This document shows positions 23,842 to 35,111 of a stretch of 64,000 nucleotides of DNA, piece after piece. The notes under the pieces were generated by a model. It saw only the letters and a list, made by a program, of their open reading frames with translations, was not told the origin of the DNA and made no database searches. Positions within the stretch are counted from its first letter, which is position 1. Every line of letters starts with the position of its first letter. A program made the position numbers and the translations under genes. The DNA comes from Stictocephala bisonia (taxonomy: Eukaryota; Arthropoda; Insecta; Hemiptera; Membracidae), in the NCBI GenBank assembly GCA_035578905.1, contig JAQJVL010000005.1, positions 1,162,345 through 1,226,344 on the forward strand, in the 5' to 3' direction.

Positions 23842-24600
23842 AAGGGTCATCACCACAGTACGTGTGTGCGTGCAAGAGTCATGACCACAGTATGTGAATG
23901 CGTGGAAGGGTCATTATCACAGTATGTGTATGCATAGAAGGGTCATCATAACAGTACGTGTATGCTTGGAGGGGTCATCACCACAGTATGTGTATGCGTA
24001 AAAGGGTCATCACCACAGTATGTGTGTGCGTGGAAGAGTCATGACCACAGTATGTGAATGCGTGGAAGGGTCATAACCACAGTATGTGTTTACGTGGAAG
24101 GGTCATCACCACAGTACGTGTGTGCGTGGAAGGGTCATCACCACAGTACGTTTGTGCGTGGAAGGGTCATAACCACAGTATGTGTTTACGTGGAAGGGTC
24201 ATCACCACAGTACGTTTGTGCGTGGAAGGGTCATCACCACAGTAGTGTGTGCATGGAAGGGTCATAACCACAGTAGTGTGTGCATGGAAGGGTCACCACC
24301 ACAGTAGTGTGTGCGTAGAAGGGTCATCACCACAGTACGTTTGTGTGTGGAAGGGTCATAACCACAGTATGTGTTTACATGGAAGGGTCATCACCACAGT
24401 ATGTTTGTGCGTGGAAGGGTCATCACCACAGTAGTGTGTGCATGGAAGGGTCATAACCACAGTATGTGTTTACGTGGAATGGTCATCACCACAGTACGTG
24501 TGTGCGTGTAAGGGTCATAACCACAGTATGTGTATGCGTGGAAGAGTAATCACCAAAGTATGTGTATGTGTGGAAGTATCATCACCACAGTCTGTGTGTG
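23842..24600 (+). repeat. 32-bp minisatellite, about 24 units
   Basis: Tandem units of about 32 bp contain GGAAGGGTCATCACCACAGT followed by ACGTGTGTGCGT. Some units are shortened to about 30 bp (AGTAGTGTG variants). Short open frames across the array are periodic peptides (RVITTV, VEGSSPQ) without domain meaning. Confidence 0.95.
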
Positions 24601-24911
24601 GTTTGGCGGAAGGAATATGCATTAATATGGAAATTATAGCTCGAGGCTGAGGTGGTACAGTATTATAAATATGCTAAGATAAAAGAAATACTAAGTAATT
24701 ATAAAAACTAAATCCTAAATTGCAAATTGAATGCTTAGAGATCTAAGGACAAAATAAATCAACCACCATTGTGGTTTCATTCTTTATGAAGTTTCATGTA
24801 ATTTCTTGTTTACATGAAAATGCTTGTATTTTCCATAAAAATAAAATATTTCCAAAACAATTAAATTCAATTGCTGAGAAAGCCTTGCAGTACACGTATA
24901 ATCGTCCTGAC
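24601..24911. other. Spacer between two minisatellites
   Basis: This is about 310 bases of AT-rich sequence with no recognised gene or element. It separates the 32-bp and the 36-bp arrays. Confidence 0.4.
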
Positions 24912-25254
24912 TGACCCACCCGACCAATATACGTAGGACAGTGGTATTGACCCACCCGCCCAATATATGTGTGACAGTGGTACTGACCCAACCGACCAAT
25001 ATACGTAGAACAGTGGTACTGACCCACCCAACCAATATACGTAGGACAATGGTAATAACCCACTCGACCAATATACGTAGGACAGTGGTACTGACCCACC
25101 CAACCAATATACGTAGGACAGGGGTACTGACACACCCGCCCAATATACGTGGGACAGTGGTACTACCCCAACAGACCAATATACGTATGACAGTGGTAGT
25201 GACCCACCCGACCAATATACGTGGGACAGTGGTACTGACCCAACCAAGTAATAC

Positions 25255-26491
25255 AACCAAGACTTGGTCAGATGTGTATGTCTTATGAACTCCGACATAC
25301 AAGCTATTAGCTCTTGGGCCCTCCGCCATGGATTGAAACTGAATGAAAATAAAACCCAAGTCATAATAATTGGTTACAGCAAACTTCTTAACAAACTTAA
25401 CTTCAATGACATCCCGAAACTTATTCTGAACAACCAGGCACTTGATACAGTGACAAAGTATGTAACCTTGGACTCACTATTACTGGGACCTTGGGATGGG
25501 CTGAACAGGTAACTGAAATTTTTAACAGAGTGTTTGCAGGCATACACAGTTTGAAACGGTTTGCACTTTACTTACCACTGAATGTCAAAGTGTTGCTAGT
25601 AAGGGCTCTAGTTCTCACTCACTTTAATTATTGTGACGTCGTGATTAATGACATGTCTGCCGAGCTCTCTGAGAGACTTCAACGTGCACAAAATTACTGC
25701 ATCAGATTCATATTTCATCTTTCAAGAAGAGATCATGTAACCCAATTCTATGATCAACTTTCTTTACTAAAAATTAAGGGGCTCTATGAATTTCACACCA
25801 TTTCTTTCTTACACAAGGTATTGCACACGAAGTCTCCTTAATATCTGTATGATAACTTCAAGTTTTTGTCTCATGTTAGTGCCTGGGAAACACGCAGGGG
25901 TGCTTCGCTTCTTTGTATTCCTACTCATAGAACTTCAATATTTAATAAATCGTTTACCGTAAATTCTTGCCGTCTGTGGAATTCCCTTCTAGATGGTATG
26001 AGGAACATTGATAACTGTTATCGCTTCAGGGCGGAGGTAAAAGCCTTTCTCCTGCGGGTCCGATGATAGCCGGTAGTGTTTGGCAAGCATCTGGAGGATA
26101 CGTATGAATGGGGTTTGTAAGTTTTTTTCTTTTAGTTTTATGATTTACTATTAAGTTAATAAATGTGTGAATGAGCGTGTGATCCAGTTGAAGAGAGCGT
26201 GTGTGAGGGTGTAAGTGGAATTTCATAATCTTATTATTATTTCTAAGTCTGTTAATTTATTTTATACTTGTAATTACATATATCATTTCACTATGGTTAT
26301 TAATATTATTTACTTTAAAATAGTTTTTTTTATATTATAATAGTTATTGTTACTTTTATTCAGTTGCAATTACTGTATTTAAAAACAAAACTGTTATAAT
26401 TGTAATTATTTTTGTATCAGGTTAAGTGGAAGAAGGGACTTTCTAGTCCCAACTTCGCCTGGTTAAATAAAGACGTATTTCATTTCATTTA
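25255..26491 (+). mobile_element. 5'-truncated LINE (RT C-terminal half and 3' tail)
   Basis: The coding part starts within the RT (SWALRHGLKLNENKTQVI), shifts frame near 25465 and then runs from about 25491 through LPLNVKVLLVRALVLTHFNY and IRFIFHLSRRDHV. One in-frame TAA lies at about 25840. After that the frame ends with FTVNSCRLWNSLL and a stop near 26066. The 3' UTR ends with a stem-loop (GGGACT-TTCT-AGTCCC, 26435-26450), then CAACTTCGCCTGGTTAAATA and an ATTTC-repeat tail reaching 26491. The same 3' end occurs at 39438-39500 and in the SINE at 60628-60865. Inserted in the 36-bp minisatellite. Confidence 0.8.
26435..26450 (+). ncRNA. 3'-terminal LINE stem-loop
   Basis: Six-base stem GGGACT/AGTCCC with loop TTCT. 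In the SINE at 60823-60836 the equivalent stem is GGGCT/AGCCC with loop TCTT, a compensatory change. That supports a selected RNA hairpin, probably the recognition site for the reverse transcriptase. Confidence 0.55.
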
Positions 26492-26797
26492 ATATACGTA
26501 AGACAGTGGTACTGACCCAACCGACCAATATACATGGGACAGTGGTAATGACCCACCCGACGAATATACGTAGGACAGTGGTACTGACCCACCCAACCAA
26601 TATACGTAGGACAGTTGTGCTTACCCACCCGACCAATATACGTAGAACAGTGGTACTGACCCAACCGACCAATATACATGGGAAAGTGGTAATGACCCAC
26701 CCGAACAATATACGTGGACAGTGGTACTGACCCAACCGACCAATATACATGGGAAAGTGGTAATGACCCACCCGAACAATATACGTGGACAGTGGTA

Positions 26798-27280
26798 GAC
26801 AATAGACAATAGACAACAATTCTTTATTTGTTGAGTACAAACTAGTACATTAAACAGTGTCAGTCTTACTACTAATTACATAAGGATCCTTATGTTAAAG
26901 AAACTAGAGTTTGATAATAACTAAGTTAAATATCAAACACAACAGGTTAGAAATTCTGATAAAGCATAGTGGGGATTTGTCACCAAGAATGTTTTTAGAT
27001 TCTTCTTAAATTTTTTAATTTCTGGTTCCTTTTTCATATCAATAGGCAAAGCTGTAAAGAATTTACTTCCCATTTGAGAGGGATTTTTGTTAAAGAAAGC
27101 TAAATTGTGTTTAGTTATATTGATATCATTTTTCCCCCTTGTGTTATAGGAATGTATATCTGATTTAAAAATTAAATCATTAGGGTTGTTCTTTATGTAC
27201 AATATACAGTCAAATATGTATTGGTCATAAACTGTTAGGATTTCAAGTGAGGTAAAATGCTTTCTTACATGATCATCTAT
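26798..27280 (-). mobile_element. LINE 3'-end fragment with TGGTA target duplication
   Basis: The minus strand encodes the C-terminal part of a CR1-like ORF2 (HSYNTRGKNDINITKHNLAF, then FFTALPIDMKKEPEIKKF) ending at 26933. The 3' tail on the minus strand consists of TATTGTC repeats next to 26798. TGGTA at 26793-26797 and 27281-27285 flanks the insertion inside the minisatellite. This is a heavily 5'-truncated copy. Confidence 0.75.
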
Positions 27281-28165
27281 TGGTACTGACCCAATAGATT
27301 AATATACGTGGACAGTGGTACTGACCCAATAGATTAATATACGTGGACAGTGGTACTGACCCAATAGATTAATATACGTGGACAGTGGTACTGACCCAAT
27401 AGATTAATATACGTGGACAGTGGTACTGACCCAATAGATTAATATACGTGGGACAGAGGTACTGACCCAACCGACCAATATACGTAGGACAGTGGTAATG
27501 ACCTACCCGACCAATATACATGGGACAGTGGTAATGACCCACTTGAACAATATACGTGGACAGTGGTACTGACCCAATAGATTAATATACGTAGGACAGT
27601 GGTACTGACCCAATAGATTAATATACGTAGGACAGTGGTACTGACCCAACCGACCAATATACGTAGAACAGTGGTACTGACCCAACCGACCAATATACAT
27701 GGGACAGTGGTAATGACCCACTTGAACAATATACGTGGACAGTGGTACTGACCCAATAGATTAATATACGTGGACAGTGGTACTGACCCAATAGATTAAT
27801 ATACGTGGGACACAGGTACTGACCCAACCGACCAATATACGTAGTACAGTGGTACTGACCCACCCGACCAATATACGTATGACAGTGGTAATGACCTACC
27901 CGACCAATATACGTATGACAGTGGTACTGACCCAACCGACCAATAACGTGGGACAGTGGTACTGACCCAACCGACCAATATACGTAGGACAATGGTACTG
28001 ACCCACCTGATTAATATACGTATGACAGTGGTACTGACCCAACCGACCAATATACGTAGGACAGTGGTACTGACCCACCTGATCAATATACGTATGACAG
28101 TGGTACTGACCCAACCGACCAATATATGTGGGACAGTAGTACTGTAGTACTGACCCACCCGCCCT

Positions 28166-28989
28166 CTAAAAAAACACATACTAGCAACAGTCACTGGACG
28201 TACTAACGCTGGACCATCTTTAAAAATTGTTTTAAAACCTATTTAATAATAAAAAAAAAAAAAAAAAAACAGGCAATTGCTATTTTTTCTACACAATTTT
28301 AAAATATGAACGGCGTTCCTCATCATGATCACAGAGCAAGTTTTTTTTTAATTGCTCTGTGATTAAGACTCTGTGAATATTGACTCCGTCAATAGGGTAA
28401 AAATGCTGGTCAAAAGAGTACTTTAAGTTTTAGTAAAAACTTGTAAATACAAACAGTTGATGAATTTATTTGTACAAATATTAATAACTCAGATATTGCA
28501 TAACAAGATTTCCTGGATGAAGAATTCCATTAAGTTATTATTAGACAACATTACAATTTCTCAGTTAATAAATCTCCAATCTTAAAACCTTTTAAAACAT
28601 ATAGAATTACGTTTTTCAACTTTTGTAACCTACAGGTTTTTAATAAAATTTAAGGTTGCTAAAATATTTAGCTATAACATTTTAAATGGCCACCAAATTT
28701 TAAAAGCATTATTTTAAGAAAATAAAATTTCAATAGAATATAAACACCATAAAGATCAACAGTTATAACAATTTTTCTGATTTTATTTCAAATAAATTAA
28801 GAGATATTAACCTTTCTGTAAAAATCACATACAGACGGATAACGGTGCGAGCTGACGATTCGTACACGTGACAATTTTTGTTTGTTTCTTGTAAATCCAA
28901 GGATAGACCTCCAGAAATTTGGCTGGCTACTTACGGGACACCCTGCATATAGATAATGGAACCCAATGAAGGGTAAATAGGTAGCGATC
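28166..28989. other. AT-rich stretch with A-run
   Basis: No gene was recognised. A run of about 19 A bases lies near 28251-28269 and a 12-bp stem hairpin at 28328-28363. GGGACACCCTGCATATAG near 28936 resembles a DNA-transposon terminus, without a partner seen. Confidence 0.4.
28328..28363. repeat. Short hairpin
   Basis: ATCACAGAGCAA at 28328-28339 is perfectly inverted as TTGCTCTGTGAT at 28352-28363, with a T-rich loop of 12 bases. Function unknown. Confidence 0.6.
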
Positions 28990-30440
28990 ACTAAAATTAC
29001 TGCCGGCGCAGACATTATGTGCACCCGAGTTTGAAGGTTGTTTACTAAGAAACTAACAAGCCTATGACTCAAATCACAATATTATTTTCCTAGTTTAATT
29101 TTGCGTTTTAAAATATACATTTTAAAACTTTATTATAAGTATTAATAATTTTTATCCTAGTTGGAACAAAAAGTACCGGAATTTTAAACAGTTTTCACTG
29201 TACATCAAATGTTCACCGTTATTGCTTAAAAACCCGTTAATGAATGACATTTACATTTATTACATGGTTGATAGGAATGTTTTCAATAAGTTTTATAAAT
29301 TTTAGAATTAATATTTTTTCAAGAAAAAGTCATTATAATTTCCCTGAAACAATCTTTACTTGACTTCTAGGGGTCGTAAAATTAATTACTTGGTCTTGTT
29401 GTAATCATTGTGACATGTACAACTACGATACATTACTTTTATATGCATAAGTAATGCAATGATTAAAATAAATATAAGTTACTTTAAATTAATCTAAATC
29501 GAGTTAAAATCACTGCTTTTACTTATACATAAAGTATAATTATAATGTATCGTAACATTAAATGTCATAAGGATTACAGGACCTAGTAATTAATTTTACG
29601 ACCCCTAGAAGCCAAAGTAAAGATTGTTTCAGGGAAATGATGACATTTTTTCCTGAAAAGTTAAAATTCTAAAGTTTGTAAAACTTATTGGAAACATCCA
29701 TAAAGATACATTAACGGGTTTTTTAGAAATAACGGCGAATCTTTGATGTACAATGAAAACTATTTAAAATTCTGGTACTGTTTTTGTTCCAACTAAGATA
29801 AAAATTATCAAATCAAATCGTTTATTAAGCCAGTAAACATATATACATGCATTACCCAAGTGATAGCAAATGCAATAAAACAATAATCAACTAAGACTAC
29901 AACATGTGAAAAGATAGAGCAAAAACAATTTATTTATATTTCAAAGTTTGCAACAATCACAGTAAATCAGAATTATTTATATCCAGCTAGAAACTCATGG
30001 ACGCTGTAACAACAAAGGTCGGGCAGAAGGCTTTTCAGTTGTTTCTTAAATTTATTATGGTTAGTCTCCAGTTTAAGTGAGAGTGGAAGGCAGTAATAAA
30101 GAGCTACACCATTATAAAGGGTATGTTTCTCAAAGAAGGCAGTAGAATGCTTTGGTACTCTTAAACTGTGATTGACACGAAGAGTGTAGTAGTGGTTAGA
30201 GAAAGTGGAAAAGACAGGGAAATTTAATTTTACAAAAGTGAGGGTTTCAAGAATAAATAGAGAAGGAAATGTTATTATAAAAATTTATAATTACATTTAA
30301 AAATGCATATGCCCTAACGCAAAATTAAACGAGGAAAACAATGGTGAGGAGTTTTCATAGGCCTCTTAGTTTCTTAGTAAACAACCTTCCAACTCGGATT
30401 GACATACTTTCTGCGCCGACAATAGAGATTGCTTCCCTCC
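28990..30440. mobile_element. Foldback element (long inverted arms), interrupted by a LINE
   Basis: The left arm (about 28990-29480) is repeated inverted in the right arm (about 29510-30440), with moderate divergence. Matching anchors include TAGTTGGAACAAAAAGTACC near 29160 against its inverse near 29780, CTTCTAGGGGTCGTAAAATT near 29365 against its inverse near 29600, and GAAGGTTGTTTACTAAGAAA near 29035 against 30370-30390. The right arm is split by a LINE fragment at about 29817-30265. No transposase lies between the arms, so it is a foldback or MITE-type element or an old inverted duplication. The outer ends were not resolved. Confidence 0.7.
29817..30265 (-). mobile_element. LINE 3'-end fragment inside the foldback arm
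   Basis: The minus strand reads a CR1-like ORF2 C-terminus (STAFFEKHTLYNGVALYYCL, then FKKQLKSFLLQRPFYSLHEF) with a stop near 29990. The minus-strand tail has ATTTG repeats next to 29817. ATAAAAATTAT-like sequence occurs on both sides (about 29804 and 30272), a probable target duplication. Confidence 0.7.
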
Positions 30441-30844
30441 CTGAGTTGCTCACAAAAACATCTGTTTTTGTGCGCACAACCTTCTGGGAAGGTGGTAGGA
30501 GAAATGTTTGACATATTATCTGTCCTGATTTATATCGTATGGTCTGTTGTAAGCTATCATTTATTAATTTAAAAAAAGCTGTGATGTATCCAAGATTTGG
30601 AACAAGATCAAAGAGTTATGTTATATATTAATAAAAATATAAAATTATCTACTGTAAAAAAGCTAAATCCGATCCATCCAGCCATTTAAGACCTGCCTCA
30701 CTGATACTATTTATGCTAGCTAATCCCTCCGTAAGAAAGTGCCGTAACTATATGATCCATTGTTTGGATAGACTCCGCAATCACATTACTGAACTAGTGG
30801 CAATCCCCATTTATATTTCCAGTAGTTACATCTCCCTACGCCTG
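30441..30844. other. Non-coding spacer
   Basis: No gene or element was identified in this stretch between the foldback arm and the decayed LINE. Confidence 0.35.
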
Positions 30845-32785
30845 TAGAGAACCGATTCAAGTGTTCATTCCCTACGAGGGAGATTCATTCCACCTACAGG
30901 CGTTGAAGGATCGCTACTATGGAACTTGTTTCGTCCATCAAAAATGTTCCACACTACGGCCCAGCTAGTAATGGGTGAGATGTTTGATCTGCTGAACTGG
31001 AAAGCAGTTCGTAGAGGTTGGTTTTGAGATTTTGAGCATCCTTTCTGACGTGGGAGATCCTGTGTAACAGGGAGGTGTGGGGAATTCAAGATCTTATTTA
31101 ATTTTTTAAGTAGTGCCTCCTAACGTCTGGATGTAATTTTTTATGTTTTCAGTAAAGTAAAGTTTTTATTTAATTTCCGGCGTGTATTATTGAACTTATA
31201 GAGTTACGCACATTAGTGTTAAGACCGTAGTGTTATCCTTTAACCTCTAGGGTTGGAGGACATTACACAGCATCAGGAACCAAGGAAATGAAGTTGAATG
31301 AGAATGCCACTAATAACTCCCATGACTCTATAAGACATCAATCGCTTTAGTATGTGCGCTATTTAGCCTTACAGGAGCACTATATTCAGCAGATGAGTAT
31401 ACCAGTGACAACGCAGTTGTACGCAGGACGTGGCTCCACAAGTAGTCCCAGAACATTGCTTCACTACATTTGCCCTGGATTTAAATTTAGCTTCTGTTTT
31501 TAAGGTGGCTTTTAAACTTCAGCGATCTGTCTAGCGTTATTCCCGGTACTATAGATGCTCATTGTAGTAGAATTTTACACCATTTAAACAGATGTTCAAT
31601 TTTCGATTAGCTAATCGATTACTTAGGTGGAATCAGGTCACTTCGGATTTTGATGGGTTAGGATTTAGCTTGCAGGTTCTAAAATATTCTTCGGGGGCTA
31701 CAAGGCCATTTGTGAATTTTTCTTCAGTAGCTATGAAGTCCTTATGTTGGTTAGGTAAAGCCATATTATCTTCATGAACAAACTTTCTAGACTTTATGAT
31801 TGAGATGTCAGCGGTATAAACGTTGAACAAAATTGGGCAGACCATCCTTCAGCTGTCTAAAAGAGCTTTCCTCACGACCGAGATAAACTGTTATTAGCTT
31901 GTACCAAGTACCGACTCTAAAAGTCCTAACAAAGAGGGACAAGGAAGGAGGTTGTAGAACTTTATTAACAACAAACTTTAGCCCCATACTGAGTCATAAA
32001 CCACTGTAAGATGAACAGAAGGCGGAAAACATTTTGTTTAGATATACCAGTATGAGAGTTCTTGATCATGCTTTTTTACTGTTATTGGTTAAGTTTAAGA
32101 TATATTTTCACCAGTTTTAACCTATTTTTCTCCCCTGGCACTCTAGACTAGAGAGTGCAGCAACAGATTAGCTGTTTTTTGGAGTTTTCAGTAGCATTAA
32201 ACTCATTGTAAAGGTCATCTGATCCCATAATTCATCCGGTATATACTCTTTTCTGTATCCTCTCGGTATGCAAGCTTTAGCAATGGACAGGACTAGACTT
32301 GTGAAACGATTGTAATTTCTTACTGTAGGAGAAATCAACCTGAGCTATCATAAAGCCTGGTGGTAAAGGCCTCCCACTGTGCTTTATTGAAATTCCATCT
32401 AGGCCTTGGTAAAGATCAAAATATGATGTCAATTTGGATCTCTAATGAAACCAGTAGTGGCTTATGCTGAGAGTGGGGAAAAGAAACAAGAACTTTCCTC
32501 CTAATTAGCTTTGGTCTTGATGATCGTTCACATGAACAGAAGTTTAAGTCAGGTGAGTAATCTCGAAGCCAACACGCTGAATAAAAAGTGGCTGAGTCAT
32601 TAGCATTAAAGATCAGGAAAAGGCTGTTCATTTCAGACCAGTCAGTAAGTTTTTTTTCCATCCATCCGGTTGGTGTCTTGCTGTTATGCAGCTTAGAATC
32701 TTGCATCCTAAACGTTCGTGGCCCTGTTTTTAATAATGCTGCTTTCAAACAATATAAGGCCATTACAAAACAAAACCATAATTAA
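30845..32785 (-). pseudogene. Strongly decayed LINE ORF2 (endonuclease to RT)
   Basis: Order on the minus strand: an endonuclease part at 32763-32416 (SDWSEMNSLFLIFNANDSAT-like; the visible peptide includes WLRDYSPDLNFCS). Then decayed sequence leads to an RT segment at 31845-31633 (CPILFNVYTADISIIKSRKF, then NMALPNQHKDFIATEEKF and PNPSKSEVT). The catalytic YADD box appears degraded to HEDN. Further decayed RT and C-terminal parts reach about 30865. Many stops and frameshifts are present. The clade could not be decided by eye. Confidence 0.65.
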
Positions 32786-33954
32786 GTTACACACAATTTA
32801 TTTATGTTCTAAGACCTGTAATGAGAGTGAACCGTAAGTCATTAAGCCATAATTAAATCACATAAAATAGAGTTATATTTTAAGACCGATAATGAGAGTG
32901 AACAATAGGTCACACAGTTGATTTAAAACAACAATAACACAAGCCAACTATCATGTCACATATCAAATGTAATGCATACGTGATAGGTTATGCCCCGAAC
33001 GACTTCTACATGGTATTCATGGTGATTCGATATAAAACTTAATTCGTCCAACTATATTTCCCTTGGCAATAAAGTATAGGAGAGTTCAATTTGGTAATAT
33101 TAAGCAGAGACTACTTTTATTCATAATTGTTCAAAGAATAGTTACAATGAGAATCTAAAGGAGTATTACTGTAGTCTTAAGAAAAATTAGAGATTCAATA
33201 AATAATGCCAAATGGATAATAATGTTGATGTGAAACTCTCTTCCATATCAACACAAATGATCAATCGACAACAGTTTCAATGGTATTATGACATAAGTAT
33301 TGAGACTACTATCCAGGCCTAACGAACAAAAGTTGTTCGACATTCTGTAGAATTCAGTTCCTTTTTGCTTTTGCAATAGAAAGGCTTACAGTTTCTATAA
33401 TCATTGCTAGAACCTTATTGTGTCACCAGATTTTAAATTAATTACTACCTCAATGGGTTAAACATTTAAGTAAAAACATTGATTTTACTATACATAGAAG
33501 ATAGTTCCATCCAATGTTAAATATTGAGACACGGAAAATGGGAGCGACCGTGCTGCAACCTGTCGTCAATCAAGTTAAAGAGGTTGAAATTGCCTCCAGT
33601 TTCGACTGTTTGGTTACACAACCTGTGAGCAGTAAAGGAACTAATCATTCCCTCTCATTCTCCCATTTTCTCTCTTTCTATCGAGACGCTCATGACGCTC
33701 ATCCGGAAGTACTTGTCTACTAACTGTCGCCACACCACCTGTACTGTCGCCGATTGGCCTTGATAGTGGGTCAAAGTGGGATATTATTCCTTGCTGTGGT
33801 TTGTCTTACACGGAAAGGAATCGCGATCTTTTATTTAGGCCTTAGGGGTTTGTGAATATGAAAAATGTTAGGGGACTTTTTTTTATTTTGTCAGTGTAAA
33901 TAACAGTGTGTTACAGATGTTTAGTTAAAACATTATACATTACCTAAAATGATG
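32786..33954. other. AT-rich stretch
   Basis: No gene was recognised. A GC-richer patch near 33530-33760 has a 69-codon open frame without a recognisable domain. It could be a 5' exon or promoter region, or a repeat remnant. Confidence 0.35.
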
Positions 33955-34810
33955 TAAATACTGTTTGTATAAGTTTATTGATATTTTAAGTAATTGTATA
34001 TTTAGAAGTAGCAAGAAAAATGGTGGTAGTTCTAAATTGTTAAAGGCTAAATTGTTAAGTCCCTGGATAACACCAAACATTTTATCTAAATTTGAGAGAC
34101 GTAAAAAATTATATAACATTTCTACGAAAAGACCATATGACAGTTTTTCAAAATTATTTTGCAAAATGTACTAATGAATTAAATAATGTGATCAATTTTA
34201 CAAAAAAACAATTATTATTGAACATTATTAGAAAACTGTAAAGGTGATGTATCTGAGCAGTGGAAGGTAATAAATAACTTGACAAGTGGGTTTTCAAAGA
34301 AAATAGTTGAGCTAATTGAATTGCCAAACTGAGCCTTCCGTCATTGATAAGATAAACAATCACCTTATCACAATCCAGTCTAGCCGTCCAGACGTTGTAC
34401 ATTCCAATACCCTTCCACCTTTACGTATTTACTATCAACATTCATTCCTTATAACTCCAACAGATTTAAATGAAATTAAGAGTATTGTTAAGCTTTTAAA
34501 AAATAAAAAATTAACTGGCTCTGACCAAATTAATGTACATTTACTGAAAAATATAATTGATGAGATTGCACCAGTGGTACCTATTTTGAAGAACAATAAC
34601 TGTATAAACTAGATAACATAATAACTATCAGCTTGTTATCTGTATTCTCTAAGGGTTTTGAAAAAAACAATGATTAAAAGACTCCATAGTTATTTATCTA
34701 AGTTAAATTTTCTTAATCCACGTCAATTCGGTTTTATCAAAGGAAAGTCATCTGAGGATGCGTTATTAGAAGTATCAGAAATAATTTATAACAATTTAAT
34801 TATTCATTAA
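33955..34810 (+). pseudogene. LINE ORF2 fragment (linker and RT fingers)
   Basis: The plus strand shows the post-endonuclease linker (KLLSPWITPNILSKFERRKK), then LNEIKSIVKLLKNKKLTGSD and finally FLNPRQFGFIKGKSSEDALL, the RT motif 1-3 region of a CR1/Jockey-group LINE. Stops and frame changes occur throughout and the element ends before the GVPQGS motif. Inactive fragment. Confidence 0.7.
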
Positions 34811-35080
34811 CTTGTCTGTCATATAGTTCACATTTAATACTAGAATTAACCCTTTATATTATTGAAATCATTATTCATTTTTTATCAAGTAATTGAACTA
34901 TTTGTCATAAATACCACAATATTAAAATCTGCTTCCGGGTCACGCCGTGGACAGTGAAATGTGTGTGGTAGGCCTACCGAAAGTTTTAATATTCGTTGTT
35001 TTCCTCGTGTGTGAGGTGTGTTTGTTAAGTTTTAATTAATTTGTGACGCGTCCCACTTGGACTTATTTGTTTTCTTTAAC

Positions 35081-35111
35081 CTGAAGATGCCGTCCGTATT
35101 CACGGCGAAAC
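35081..35111 (+). ncRNA. Hammerhead-like core motif
   Basis: CTGAAGA (35081-35087) is followed by a short stem GCCGT/ACGGC (35089-35093 with 35102-35106) and GAAAC (35107-35111). This matches the conserved boxes of a hammerhead ribozyme core, as found in Penelope-like elements and retrozymes, apart from one extra T before the stem. Flanking helices I and III and a cleavage site were not convincingly identified. Confidence 0.25.

Larger units (their letters stand above)
24912..28165 (+). repeat. 36-bp minisatellite in three blocks, split by LINE insertions
   Basis: Units of about 35-36 bp contain AATATACGTAGGACAGTGGT followed by ACTGACCCACCCGACC. The three blocks at 24912-25250, 26490-26797 and 27281-28165 are in the same orientation and share the unit. 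They appear to be one ancestral array interrupted by two retrotransposon pieces. Subfamilies are locally homogenised: a run of five near-identical 35-bp units with CCCAATAGATT lies at about 27285-27450. Confidence 0.9.

Noticed and set aside
23842..24600. Possible CRISPR array (regular short repeats)
   Set aside because: Units are contiguous, without unique spacers of constant size, and the context is eukaryotic. It is a minisatellite.
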